The notes beneath the pieces were generated by a model. It saw only the letters and a list, made by a program, of their open reading frames with translations, did not search any database and had not been told where the DNA came from. 64,000 nucleotides of DNA. Source: Betaproteobacteria bacterium LSUCC0117. Lineage in GTDB: Bacteria; Pseudomonadota; Gammaproteobacteria; Burkholderiales; Burkholderiaceae_C. The number at the start of each line of letters is the position of its first letter. The stretch's first letter is position 1. The translations under genes and the position numbers were made by a program. Location of the stretch: positions 137,024-201,023 of the forward strand of contig JAUJFZ010000006.1 of the NCBI GenBank assembly GCA_030441535.1, read 5' to 3'. Positions 27,062 to 35,402 of the stretch are shown one piece after another.

Positions 27062-27247
27062 TTATGACTCAACAGTTAATTTGAAATACACCGCGCCAGG
27101 GCGGGGCTTGATACGCAACTTGACACCGTCATCAATGTAGGTTTCAACGCCACCACCACGCAGTCGAGTCTTTCCATCTGAGACCGTACTGCAACCCGCA
27201 AACGAGGTCGCCAAGCAGAGGAACATCAAGCAGGTATTGATACGCAT
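27062..27247 (-). CDS. small lipoprotein of unknown function
   Basis: 61 residues. The signal peptide MRINTCLMFLCLATSFAGC ends in a lipobox (SFAGC), so the mature chain would be about 43 residues on the outer or inner membrane. The remainder (VKLRIKPRPGAVYFKLTVES) has no recognised motif. It lies between a tRNA terminator and a divergent gap before the rhodanese gene. Short, but signal plus lipobox make a real gene likely. No function proposed. Confidence 0.6.
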   Translation of the reverse strand: MRINTCLMFLCLATSFAGCSTVSDGKTRLRGGGVETYIDDGVKLRIKPRPGAVYFKLTVES

Positions 27248-27329
27248 AACCTCAGCATAATGAGAACTGTTCGCCCTGGCAAGCAGTCTCTAAGACGACG
27301 ATGGCTGATTGCAACAACCAATTTCAGGT

Positions 27330-27821
27330 TTAGTTTGTGGGCGCTTTTATCCGAGCTGCAGCCGCCCGCGCGTGGGCTTCGACTCCACCCTTGGCTGTCC
27401 AGTCATCGTATCCACCGTGCAAGATGCGCACGTTGTCCCAGCCTGCGACTCTTAATGCGAATCCTGCTTGAGACGACAAGGAACCTGTGTTGCAGTAAAG
27501 CACGACGAGTTTATTTTTCGGAATGTTGCCACTTTCCGCGAGAATACGCCGCCATTCGATGTTGATCGCGTCAGGTATGTGGCCTTGCACAAACTGCGCG
27601 GTATCTCGGGTATCAACAAACACGGTATTGGCGTAAGACGCCTCGGGTATCTGCTCGGCGAAAATGGTCCCGCCGGGATACTCCACAAAATCGAGATAAG
27701 CGGCCATCTCCTCAAAAGCAGGTGAGGCTTCGCCTGCATGTGCTTGCCCGGAAATCATCACCGCTAACGCGGCGCTCACAGCCACCAGCGTACGTCGGCA
27801 ACCGCAGAAACAAACTGACAT
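27330..27821 (-). CDS. exported rhodanese-like protein
   Basis: 163 residues. N-terminal signal peptide with cleavage after QAHA (residue 29 or so). A single rhodanese domain follows: VFVDTRDTAQFVQGHIPDAINIEW, then the active-site loop VLYCNTGSLSS with the catalytic Cys, and ILHGGYDDW. Periplasmic single-domain rhodaneses act in sulfur transfer or cyanide detoxification; the substrate here is unknown. Its start is 82 bases from the divergent aat gene. Signal peptidase I cleavage, no lipobox at the expected site. Confidence 0.85.
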   Translation of the reverse strand: MSVCFCGCRRTLVAVSAALAVMISGQAHAGEASPAFEEMAAYLDFVEYPGGTIFAEQIPEASYANTVFVDTRDTAQFVQGHIPDAINIEWRRILAESGNIPKNKLVVLYCNTGSLSSQAGFALRVAGWDNVRILHGGYDDWTAKGGVEAHARAAAARIKAPTN

Positions 27822-27903
27822 TTTTGACCCCGTATATAAGAATTAACTAATATTACATGACTTTGGCTACGCGTCCACGACCAACCAAGTTAGCATTGCA
27901 ACC

Positions 27904-28677
27904 ATGACGCTCCCGCCGCAAGCTGCCATTGTCTGGGTTGAACCCCATTCACCTTTACCCGACCCAGCAGAGGTCAGATCGGACGGCGCCTATCCCGGTC
28001 TTATCGCAGCCGGCTTAGATTTATCGACCACGCGATTATTCGAGGCTTATTCAAAGGGGATTTTTCCCTGGTTCAGTGAGGGCGAGCCTGTCTTGTGGTG
28101 GAGCCCCAATCCCCGAATGTGCCTAAAACCCGCGGCGTTCAAGCTGCACCGTAGCCTGAGAAAGCGCATTCAAAACGGCTTGCGCCAAGGGTCGCTTGAG
28201 ATCCGCGTGGACGCCGATTTCGATCAGGTCATCCACCAATGCGCCGCGCAACAGCGGCCTGGGCAAAATGGCACGTGGATTGTTCCTCCAATGATTGAGG
28301 CCTACCGTGCGTTCCACCGCGAAGGATATGTTCATGCGGTCACGGCGCACTGGGACGGCGAGCTGATCGGGGGGCTCTACGCAGTCAACATTGGACACGC
28401 GGTATTTGGTGAGTCGATGTTCACACTCAAACCGGACGGCTCGAAAGTCGCGCTGGCTGCCTTGGTTGCCCTGGCGCTGCGCGAGTCCGTGCCACTGATC
28501 GACTGTCAACAGGAAACCACCCACCTCGGAACCCTCGGTGCAGCGCCGATACCACGGGCTAGATTTTTGGAAACAGTGCGATCTGCCGCACAAGCGCCTG
28601 CGATGAATTGGGGGTTTAAAGCGTCTACTTGGTTGACACTCGACCCCCGCTTGTCGGCGCATAATACGAGCTCATGA
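27904..28677 (+). CDS. aat: leucyl/phenylalanyl-tRNA--protein transferase
   Basis: 257 residues. The family core LFEAYSKGIFPWFSEGEPVLWWSPNPR is intact, with GGLYAVNIGHAVFGESMF, the acetyltransferase-like catalytic region. It transfers Leu or Phe from tRNA to N-terminal Arg or Lys, creating N-degrons for ClpS/ClpAP. The stop overlaps the start of bpt by four bases (ATGA), so both N-degron transferases are made together. Confidence 0.96.
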   Translation: MTLPPQAAIVWVEPHSPLPDPAEVRSDGAYPGLIAAGLDLSTTRLFEAYSKGIFPWFSEGEPVLWWSPNPRMCLKPAAFKLHRSLRKRIQNGLRQGSLEIRVDADFDQVIHQCAAQQRPGQNGTWIVPPMIEAYRAFHREGYVHAVTAHWDGELIGGLYAVNIGHAVFGESMFTLKPDGSKVALAALVALALRESVPLIDCQQETTHLGTLGAAPIPRARFLETVRSAAQAPAMNWGFKASTWLTLDPRLSAHNTSS

Positions 28678-29441
28678 CGTACCCAAACGAGTTGCCCCTT
28701 CAGGCCATTCAGCTCTATGCGACGGCCACATACGCTTGCAGCTATTTGCCCAACTTGTTGGCGCGCTCGCAGGTCGCAACCCCCAGCCACCTGGTGCAGG
28801 GCGATGTTTACGATCAACTGGTTCGTCAAGGATTCCGCCGCAGTGGGCTCCTCACCTATCGTCCCAATTGTGACAGCTGCAAGGCGTGTGTCCCCGTTCG
28901 GATTGCAGCTGACAGGTTCCTGCCGAACCGGAGCCAACGCCGCGTCAACCAAGCCCACGCTGATCTGGTTGTTCGGATTTTAAAGCCAGCCTTTGTCACT
29001 GCCCACTACGAGCTGTACATTGCCTACCAGCGACAGCGGCATGCTGGGGGTGGTATGGATCAGGACAACGTTGAACAATACGAGCAGTTTTTGTTGCAGA
29101 GTCGCGTCAACTCCCGCATGGTGGAATTTTGGCGTGAAAGCCCCGACGGTTACCAGCTCCTGATGGTGTCAATCATCGACGTGTTATCGGATGGTATTTC
29201 AGCTGTCTACACCTTTTACGACCCACAGGTGAAATCTGGCTTGGGGACATTCAATATCCTGTGGCAAATCGCACAAGCGAAGTCATTGGGCTTGCCTTAC
29301 ATCTATCTGGGCTATTGGATCGAAAAGAGCCCCAAGATGAACTACAAACGCCAATTTGAGGGTCAAGAGCACCTTATTGATGGCGAGTGGTTGGCGGTTT
29401 CTAGACAACCCGTACCACGCCGTACGAATAGTTTTGATTGA
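28674..29441 (+). CDS. bpt: aspartate/glutamate leucyltransferase (Bpt, ATE-like)
   Basis: 255 residues. The YATATYACSYLPN segment and the Cys-rich LTYRPNCDSCKACVPVRI belong to the arginyltransferase-like fold, and the C-terminal half has SAVYTFYDPQVKSGLGTFNILWQI. Bacterial Bpt attaches leucine to N-terminal Asp or Glu. Translationally coupled to aat. Together they widen the set of proteins given a primary destabilising residue. Confidence 0.93.
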   Translation: MTYPNELPLQAIQLYATATYACSYLPNLLARSQVATPSHLVQGDVYDQLVRQGFRRSGLLTYRPNCDSCKACVPVRIAADRFLPNRSQRRVNQAHADLVVRILKPAFVTAHYELYIAYQRQRHAGGGMDQDNVEQYEQFLLQSRVNSRMVEFWRESPDGYQLLMVSIIDVLSDGISAVYTFYDPQVKSGLGTFNILWQIAQAKSLGLPYIYLGYWIEKSPKMNYKRQFEGQEHLIDGEWLAVSRQPVPRRTNSFD

Positions 29442-29499
29442 CTTGGCAATCGCGCGTTTCACTTTGTAAAATACCGTTTTACATATACGCGATCGCACT

Positions 29500-30261
29500 G
29501 TGTCCGAACCTGCAAAACCCAGCGTCCAAGTCATTGAACGCTTATTCTTGTTGCTTGAAGTCTTGGCTAAAAACGGTCAAGCGATGTCACTGAAAGAAAT
29601 CAGTGAGGCGGCAAAATTGCACCCCTCCACGACCCACCGTATCCTGAACGACCTGACCATCGGGCGGTTTGTCGAGCGCCCTGAGGCGGGTACCTACCGG
29701 CTCGGCATGCGGCTTTTAGAGCTTGGCACGCTCGTCAAGGACCGCCTTAACGTCAGAGACTTGGCACTTGGGCCAATGCGCGAGTTGCACCGCCTCATAC
29801 AACAACCTGTCAATCTGAGTGTTCGCCAAGGAGACGAGATTATCTACATTGAGCGCGCCTACAGCGAGCGCAGCGGTATGCAGGTGGTTCGTGCAATCGG
29901 AGGACGTGCCCCATTGCACCTGACGTCCGTTGGTAAGTTATTTTTGGCCAGCGACGACATCGCTCGAATCCGAGCCTATGCCACGCGTACAGGCCTGCCA
30001 AGCCAAACGCGCAACAGCCTGACGCAACTTCATCAACTGGAACGAGAGTTGCAAGAGGCGCAGAAGTCGGGGGTGGCGCGTGACAACGAAGAGCTCGAGT
30101 TAGGCGTTCGTTGTATAGCTGCAGGCGTTCGCGATGACCAAGGAAAATTGGTAGCGGGCCTATCCATCTCAGCTCCCGCCAGCCGAATGGACGAAAGTTG
30201 GTTACCCAAGCTGCAATCAACCGCAAACGAAATTTCTAAGGCGCTTGGGTATCGGGGTTAA
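29500..30261 (+). CDS. IclR-family transcriptional regulator
   Basis: 253 residues from a GTG start at 29500. Winged helix at the N-terminus (MSLKEISEAAKLHPSTTHRILNDL), then the IclR effector domain (GGRAPLHLTSVGKLFLA, ELELGVRCIAAGVRD). The target and ligand are not evident. Its nearest neighbours (aat-bpt upstream, a peptidase convergent) give no catabolic cue. It begins 58 bases after bpt, possibly with its own promoter. Distinct from the PobR-like protein at 2,844. Confidence 0.88.
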   Translation: MSEPAKPSVQVIERLFLLLEVLAKNGQAMSLKEISEAAKLHPSTTHRILNDLTIGRFVERPEAGTYRLGMRLLELGTLVKDRLNVRDLALGPMRELHRLIQQPVNLSVRQGDEIIYIERAYSERSGMQVVRAIGGRAPLHLTSVGKLFLASDDIARIRAYATRTGLPSQTRNSLTQLHQLERELQEAQKSGVARDNEELELGVRCIAAGVRDDQGKLVAGLSISAPASRMDESWLPKLQSTANEISKALGYRG

Positions 30262-30291
30262 GCAGTAGAACTTCGCGGCTCTAGCCGAGTA

Positions 30292-31359
30292 TTAGCCGTG
30301 CTTGGGGGATTGATTGGCTGCCTGCTTGGCTTTTTGCTCTTCAGACTCCAGCCACTTGCGAATACGCTTCGCATCAGCGAGTCGGGTGTACTTCCCATTT
30401 GAATCCAGAAACACCATGATCAAATTACGTTGCGCGATGGACACCTGCATGACCAAGCATCGCCCCGCCTCGCGAATGTAGCCTGTTTTCTGGAGCCCGA
30501 TTTCCCAACTGTCGTTGCGAACCAAGCTGTTGCTGTTGCGGTACTCGAGGCGACGGCGGCCCGACAAGACCGAGTAGCTCTCAGCCGTTGACAACTCCCG
30601 CAACAAGGGACGTTCGTAGGCGACGTTTACCAATACTGCCAAGTCGCGCGCACTCGATTGGTTCTTGCTAGACAGGCCGGTTGGGTCAACATAAATGGTT
30701 TCATGCATACCCAACAAAGCGGCTTTGGCATTCATGTTCGCCACAAACGCAGCCTCCCCACCCGGGAATGTGCGAGCCAGCGCATTGGCTGCACGGTTTT
30801 CACTGGACATCAACGCGAGGTGCAATGCCTCACCACGCGTAAGGGTGGTCCCCACCCGCAAGCGAGATGAGCTTCCCTTCACGCGGTCGATATCTTCTGA
30901 GGTGATTTTGATGGTCTCATCCAGGTCTAAAGCCGCATCATTAATGATCAACCCAGTCATCAGTTTGGTGATCGACGCAATTGGCAGAACAGCGGCTTCG
31001 TTTTTGCTAAACAAAACTTCGTTCGTGTCTTGGTCGACCACAAACGCGACGCTGGAGCCGAGACGCAATGGATCGGCAACTTTATTGAGGCCTTGTACCC
31101 GCGCGGCCGAGACCGGAACGGCGGCACGCCGCCTCACACTAGAACGCTTTTTTGCTCGCTTGCTGCTGGCCCGCACAACACGCTTTTTACGAACCTCTTT
31201 ACGCGCGGAGGCTTTAACTTTGGATTTGGCCGTGACCTTGGTGACCGATGATTTACCGGACACGCCTTCTGCATAGGCCACACGCCCGCCCAAGCTCAAC
31301 ATGATGCCAATCAGCACACAAAGCGCGAACAGCAATGAACGGGCGGAAAAAGATTTCAT
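30292..31359 (-). CDS. D-alanyl-D-alanine endopeptidase, PBP7-like (peptidase S11)
   Basis: 355 residues. Signal peptide cleaved after AYA near residue 30, then a strongly basic stretch (residues 36-79, mostly Lys, Arg, Ser, Ala), then the S11 catalytic domain with S129-ITK, SEN in LMSSENRAANAL, and KTG in LQKTGYIR. This is a penicillin-binding protein that cuts peptidoglycan cross-links or trims stem peptides. The basic linker is unusual in length and may bind anionic wall or membrane polymers. Periplasmic; no C-terminal amphipathic anchor is obvious. Confidence 0.9.
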   Translation of the reverse strand: MKSFSARSLLFALCVLIGIMLSLGGRVAYAEGVSGKSSVTKVTAKSKVKASARKEVRKKRVVRASSKRAKKRSSVRRRAAVPVSAARVQGLNKVADPLRLGSSVAFVVDQDTNEVLFSKNEAAVLPIASITKLMTGLIINDAALDLDETIKITSEDIDRVKGSSSRLRVGTTLTRGEALHLALMSSENRAANALARTFPGGEAAFVANMNAKAALLGMHETIYVDPTGLSSKNQSSARDLAVLVNVAYERPLLRELSTAESYSVLSGRRRLEYRNSNSLVRNDSWEIGLQKTGYIREAGRCLVMQVSIAQRNLIMVFLDSNGKYTRLADAKRIRKWLESEEQKAKQAANQSPKHG

Positions 31360-31608
31360 GAAACCACAATCAAGTAAGTTTTGGTACGCGTGTCAGTATA
31401 ACGAAAAATTCGAAAATGCCAATACTTTCAAGTATTTAGAATTTATATTTAAATTTTTTCTATCGAGAATATAGTTTAAAAAAATTACTTTTCGGTTGCG
31501 AACTTGGTTTATGAAATCAAATAGATAAAACTTTAAGCAACATTTAAGAGGTAAAAGTGTGGCCCCCTCGGACCACACGTAAAGAAAAAACAAGCGATGG
31601 AGAGGTAC
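31360..31608. other. AT-rich intergenic region with palindrome
   Basis: Bases 31,400-31,560 are far richer in A and T than their surroundings and contain the perfect palindrome AATACTT-TC-AAGTATT (31421-31436). The peptidase promoter and the leuA terminator lie in this gap. An open frame here gives only low-complexity Phe/Leu/Asn sequence and is not called as a gene. Confidence 0.5.
31551..31578 (-). terminator. terminator downstream of leuA
   Basis: On the minus strand GTGTGGTCC-GAGG-GGGCCACAC, a nine-pair stem (one T-G pair), followed by TTTTACC. It lies 31 bases after the leuA stop. Confidence 0.7.
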
Positions 31609-33150
31609 TTAGCCTTGCGCAGCAACGCGATCGACGGTGCCGTAAAGCTTGCTCAAAGCACTGAGATAAGCCTTCGCTGAAGCGACGACGATATCAGGGT
31701 CTGCACCAACACCGTTGACGACCCGCCCGGAGTGTTGAAGGCGAACCGTGACTTCTCCTTGACTTTCTGTTGAGCCAGAGGTGATCGCATTGACGGAATA
31801 AAGCATCATTTCCGCGCCACTTTGCACGTGACTTTCAATGGCTTTCAAAGATGCATCGACCGGTCCATTACCCGTTGCGGAGCCCTTCTTTTCAACGCCT
31901 CTCGCTTGGAACACAACCGTTGCTTCAGGCTGCTCACCGGTCTCACTGTGCTGTGCCAAAGAGATCAAGCTGAACATATCTGCGCCAGCGGACATCCCCT
32001 CGGAGTTAACCAACGCCAAGATATCTTCATCAAAGATCTCACTCTTGCGATCAGCCAATTCCTTGAATTTGGCGAATGCCGTGTTGACATCGGCCTCCGA
32101 TTCCAAAGCGATACCTAACTCCTCGAGGCGTTGTTTGAACGCATTGCGACCGCTCAGCTTCCCGAGCACAATTTTGTTTGCACTCCAGCCCACATCTTCT
32201 GCACGCATGATTTCGTATGTATCGCGCGCCTTCAAAACGCCATCCTGATGAATTCCGGATGCGTGGGCAAATGCGTTTGCACCAACGACTGCCTTGTTGG
32301 GCTGTACCACAAAACCCGTGGTTTGACTGACCATTCTTGATGCCGGCACGATCTGACTGATGTCGATGCCCATCGCCAAGTTGAAGTAGTCCTTACGCGT
32401 TCGGACAGCCATGACCACTTCTTCTAATGAGCAATTACCGGCGCGCTCGCCCAAACCATTGATGGTGCACTCCACTTGACGTGCGCCACCGATCTGCACG
32501 CCAGCTAAGGAGTTGGCGACTGCCATACCCAAATCGTTATGGCAGTGCACCGACCAAATGGCCTTGTCGGAATTGGGCACGCGTTCACGCAGATTCTTAA
32601 TGAAGTTGCCATACAACTCCGGTACAGCGTAGCCCACGGTGTCGGGAATGTTGATGGTCGTTGCGCCCTCGTCTATCACAGCTTCGAGCACGCGACAAAG
32701 AAAATCTGGGTCGCTGCGGTAGCCGTCCTCAGGGCTGAATTCCACATCAGCAACACGATTGCGCGCAAAGCGCACGGCCCGCTTCGCCTGCTCAAACACC
32801 TCATCGGGCGACATGCGCAATTTCATCTCCATGTGCAAGGCGCTGGTAGCGATGAAGGTATGGATTCGTGAGGCATTTGCGCCCGCCAGCGCATCGGCTG
32901 CGCGGGTGATGTCGCGGTCATTGGCGCGCGCCAATGAGCAGATAACGGAGTCCTTCACAGCATCTGCAATGGCCTTCACGGCTTCAAAATCACCGTTTGA
33001 GCTGGCAGCGAAACCCGCCTCGATCACATCGACCTTGAGCCGCTCCAATTGACGTGCGATCCGCAGCTTTTCATCGCGGGTCATGGAAGCCCCGGGGGAC
33101 TGCTCGCCATCGCGAAGGGTGGTGTCAAAAATTACAAGCTTGTCGGTCAT
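31609..33150 (-). CDS. leuA: 2-isopropylmalate synthase
   Basis: 513 residues from ATG 33150, with GGAGAG seven bases ahead; the frame runs 20 codons further upstream, but that part belongs to the attenuator leader. Catalytic TIM barrel: LVIFDTTLRDGEQSPG at the start, and SVHCHNDLGMAVANSLAG with metal ligands. The C-terminal regulatory domain follows after residue about 390. It condenses acetyl-CoA with 2-oxoisovalerate, the first committed step of leucine synthesis. Expression appears controlled by a Leu-codon leader and terminator at 33,208-33,322. Last gene of the branched-chain amino acid cluster, with its own leader. Confidence 0.96.
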   Translation of the reverse strand: MTDKLVIFDTTLRDGEQSPGASMTRDEKLRIARQLERLKVDVIEAGFAASSNGDFEAVKAIADAVKDSVICSLARANDRDITRAADALAGANASRIHTFIATSALHMEMKLRMSPDEVFEQAKRAVRFARNRVADVEFSPEDGYRSDPDFLCRVLEAVIDEGATTINIPDTVGYAVPELYGNFIKNLRERVPNSDKAIWSVHCHNDLGMAVANSLAGVQIGGARQVECTINGLGERAGNCSLEEVVMAVRTRKDYFNLAMGIDISQIVPASRMVSQTTGFVVQPNKAVVGANAFAHASGIHQDGVLKARDTYEIMRAEDVGWSANKIVLGKLSGRNAFKQRLEELGIALESEADVNTAFAKFKELADRKSEIFDEDILALVNSEGMSAGADMFSLISLAQHSETGEQPEATVVFQARGVEKKGSATGNGPVDASLKAIESHVQSGAEMMLYSVNAITSGSTESQGEVTVRLQHSGRVVNGVGADPDIVVASAKAYLSALSKLYGTVDRVAAQG

Positions 33151-33207
33151 GTCGCTCTCCGAAGTAAAAACAGTGAATGCGCAGTGTGGATTCTTATTCA
33201 GCAGCAC

Positions 33208-33245
33208 CAAAGAAAACGGCCCGCTGCGCTGGCAAACGGGCCGTA
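33208..33245 (-). terminator. attenuator terminator of leuA
   Basis: On the minus strand ACGGCCCG (33244-33237) pairs with CGGGCCGT (33223-33216) around a 13-nt loop, then TTTTCTTT. ACGGGC at the end of the leader peptide reading frame can pair with GCCCGT in the 5' arm, giving the competing antiterminator. Confidence 0.8.
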
Positions 33246-33265
33246 GTCTGGTTAAAGCGCGCGCG

Positions 33266-33322
33266 CTACCAACTCCGCCCGTGGGACGATAGGGATAGTA
33301 GGGCTAGCACTGCTTTAGTCAT
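33266..33322 (-). CDS. leuL: leu leader peptide (LeuL-like)
   Basis: 18 codons plus TAG encode MTKAVLALLSLSSHGRSW. Four leucines at positions 6, 8, 9 and 11 all use CTA, a rare codon in this GC-rich genome; they precede the antiterminator arm by about 20 bases. It lies just upstream of the attenuator hairpin of leuA. Ribosomes stalled at the CTA codons for lack of charged tRNA-Leu would leave ACGGGC free to pair with the terminator arm and allow read-through. No good ribosome site is seen ahead of the ATG. Confidence 0.75.
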   Translation of the reverse strand: MTKAVLALLSLSSHGRSW

Positions 33323-33329
33323 GTTTAAA

Positions 33330-33356
33330 AATGTACCACAAAACGCCAGGCGTCAA
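33330..33356 (-). promoter_or_regulatory. possible leuA promoter
   Basis: TTGACG (complement of 33351-33356) and TACATT (complement of 33330-33335) are spaced by 15 bases on the minus strand. Transcription would begin almost at the leader peptide ATG, implying a leaderless start; a promoter further upstream is the alternative. Confidence 0.35.
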
Positions 33357-33390
33357 TACGCAGCTTGTCGCATGGGTATCTGCCAGTGTC

Positions 33391-34188
33391 TCAATCGTGC
33401 AACCCAGCCTCGTCTGGCTCCTCTGTTGAGGTGCTGATCAGGCTGGTCTGAATACCCTTGGCACGGCGCCAAATATACAACCCGTAACCCGAGAGTCCGT
33501 AGAGAATAAAGCCGCCGAATAAAACGGTGGGAGGGTGAATGTTGATGACCGCAATCCCTAGAGCGAGCAGAATCATGACGGCGAACGGCACGCTCTTTTT
33601 CATGCGGACATCTTTGAAACTATAAAAGGGAACGTTTGTCACCATGGTGAGTCCCGCGTAAAGCGTCAATCCAAAAGTGGCCCAAGCCAAGTAGGGGGTT
33701 TCAAAACCGGTGTCAACCACAACCCAGATGAAACCAGCCACCAACGCCGCCGCCGCGGGCGATGGTAAACCTTGAAAATAACGTTTGTCGACGACCGCTG
33801 TATTCACATTGAAGCGAGCCAAACGCAGGGCTGCGCTGGAAACATAAACAAATGCGGCGATCCATCCCCAGCGCCCCAAGTCGCGCAGCACCCATTCATA
33901 GGCAATCAACGCTGGCGCGGCACCGAACGACACCATGTCACTCAGTGAGTCCATTTGCTCGCCGAATGCGCTTTGTGTGTTGGTGAGACGGGCCACACGG
34001 CCATCAAGGCTGTCGAGCACCATGGCTGCAAAAATGCCAATCGTGGCCAAATCGAAGCGGCCATTCATCGACATGACGATCGCGTAAAACCCACCAAAGA
34101 GAGCCGCCAGCGTAATCAGGTTGGGCAAAACATAAATGCCTTTATGTCGCGGCGTTGGCGTGGGATCAGGGGATGCAGAGGTAGTCAT
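33391..34188 (-). CDS. pssA: CDP-diacylglycerol--serine O-phosphatidyltransferase
   Basis: 265 residues. The CDP-alcohol phosphotransferase signature is complete: DSLDGRVARLTNTQSAFGEQMDSLSD (D-G-x2-A-R-x8-G-x3-D-x3-D). Several membrane helices follow. It makes phosphatidylserine, the precursor of phosphatidylethanolamine. It sits between ilvC and leuA, an arrangement seen in many Burkholderiales, where a psd gene often lies beside it; psd is absent here. Inner membrane. Confidence 0.94.
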   Translation of the reverse strand: MTTSASPDPTPTPRHKGIYVLPNLITLAALFGGFYAIVMSMNGRFDLATIGIFAAMVLDSLDGRVARLTNTQSAFGEQMDSLSDMVSFGAAPALIAYEWVLRDLGRWGWIAAFVYVSSAALRLARFNVNTAVVDKRYFQGLPSPAAAALVAGFIWVVVDTGFETPYLAWATFGLTLYAGLTMVTNVPFYSFKDVRMKKSVPFAVMILLALGIAVINIHPPTVLFGGFILYGLSGYGLYIWRRAKGIQTSLISTSTEEPDEAGLHD

Positions 34189-34260
34189 AAGCTCTTTTTA
34201 TTCAATGCCCTACAGTTTAGTTGAATCAAGCCCAAACACCAGCGAACCCCATCAGAAACG

Positions 34261-34286
34261 ACAAAAGCCACCGAAGTGGCTTTTGT
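34261..34286 (-). terminator. terminator downstream of ilvC
   Basis: Perfect 11-pair stem ACAAAAGCCAC / GTGGCTTTTGT with loop CGAA, 20 bases after the ilvC stop. It separates ilvBNC from pssA-leuA, though the flanking T run is short. Confidence 0.75.
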
Positions 34287-34305
34287 GCGGGGCCTCTAAG
34301 AGGGT

Positions 34306-35322
34306 TTAGTTACGGGTCTGATCCACCAACTTGTTCTTAGCAATCCAAGGCATCATGGCGCGCAACTGTGCACCAACGACTTCGATCTGGTGATCGGCCG
34401 TATTACGACGACGGGCAGTCATGCTTGGGTAGTTCAAGCGGCCTTCTTGAATGAACATCTTGGCGTATTCACCGTCCTGTATGCGCTTCAACGCCGCACG
34501 CATGGCTTTACGAGACTCTTCGTTGATCACCTCAGGGCCTGTCACGTACTCACCGAACTCGGCGTTGTTGGAGATCGAGTAGTTCATGTTGGCGATACCG
34601 CCTTCGTAGATCAAGTCAACGATCAACTTCAATTCGTGCAAGCACTCGAAGTAAGCCATTTCGGGCGCGTAACCCGCTTCAACCAAGGTTTCATAACCCA
34701 TCTTGATCAGCTCAACCGCACCGCCACACAAAACGGCCTGCTCGCCGAACAGGTCAGTTTCAGTTTCTTCTTTGAAGTTGGTTTCGATGATGCCGGCCTT
34801 GCCACCACCGTTTGCCATCGCATAGCTCAAGGCCAACTCGCGGGCTTTGCCAGACTGGTCCTGATGGATTGCAACCAAGTGGGGCACGCCACCACCTTGG
34901 GTGTATGTGTTGCGCACGGTGTGGCCAGGGGCCTTTGGCGCGACCATCCAAACGTCCAGATCTGCACGAGGCACCACCTGGTTGTAGTGCACGTTAAAGC
35001 CGTGCGCGAATGCCAGTGAAGCACCCTTCTTGATGTTGGGTTCAACGTTGTTGCGGTAGACGTCGCCGATTTGTTCATCGGGCAACAAAATCATGACCAC
35101 GTCGCCTGCAGCCACGGCGTCATTGACTTCCATCACGGTTAATCCGGCTTTCCCGACTTTGTCCCATGAAGCGCCGCCTTTACGCAAACCAACGACGACC
35201 TTCACACCGCTGTCGTTCAAGTTTTGAGCGTGCGCGTGACCCTGGCTACCGTAGCCGATGATGGCAACTGTCTTGCCTTTGATCAGGCTCAAGTCGCAGT
35301 CTTTGTCGTAAAACACTTTCAT
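34306..35322 (-). CDS. ilvC: ketol-acid reductoisomerase (NADP+), class I
   Basis: 338 residues, standard for the short class I enzyme. NADPH motif VAIIGYGSQGHAHAQNLNDSG near residue 19, and the knotted C-terminal domain with GGIANMNYSISNNAEFGEYVTGP carrying metal ligands. It converts acetolactate or acetohydroxybutyrate to the dihydroxy acids of the valine and isoleucine pathways. Third gene after ilvB and ilvN; an intergenic hairpin lies just upstream. Cytoplasmic. Confidence 0.97.
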   Translation of the reverse strand: MKVFYDKDCDLSLIKGKTVAIIGYGSQGHAHAQNLNDSGVKVVVGLRKGGASWDKVGKAGLTVMEVNDAVAAGDVVMILLPDEQIGDVYRNNVEPNIKKGASLAFAHGFNVHYNQVVPRADLDVWMVAPKAPGHTVRNTYTQGGGVPHLVAIHQDQSGKARELALSYAMANGGGKAGIIETNFKEETETDLFGEQAVLCGGAVELIKMGYETLVEAGYAPEMAYFECLHELKLIVDLIYEGGIANMNYSISNNAEFGEYVTGPEVINEESRKAMRAALKRIQDGEYAKMFIQEGRLNYPSMTARRRNTADHQIEVVGAQLRAMMPWIAKNKLVDQTRN

Positions 35323-35368
35323 GATGGGAAGTCCTCTGTAAAAAATCGAACAATCGATAAGTTTAAAG

Positions 35369-35394
35369 CCAACGGCGGTTCTCCCGGCCGTTGG
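35369..35394 (-). other. intergenic hairpin between ilvN and ilvC
   Basis: CCAACGGC (35369-35376) pairs with GCCGTTGG (35387-35394). There is no clean T run after it, so it may be a processing or stabilising element rather than a terminator. Confidence 0.45.
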
Positions 35395-35402
35395 TGTGTC
35401 GT

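Noticed and set aside
31393..31593. 66-codon frame in the AT-rich gap before leuA
   Set aside because: Low-complexity Phe/Leu/Asn composition, no ribosome site, overlaps the leuA terminator.
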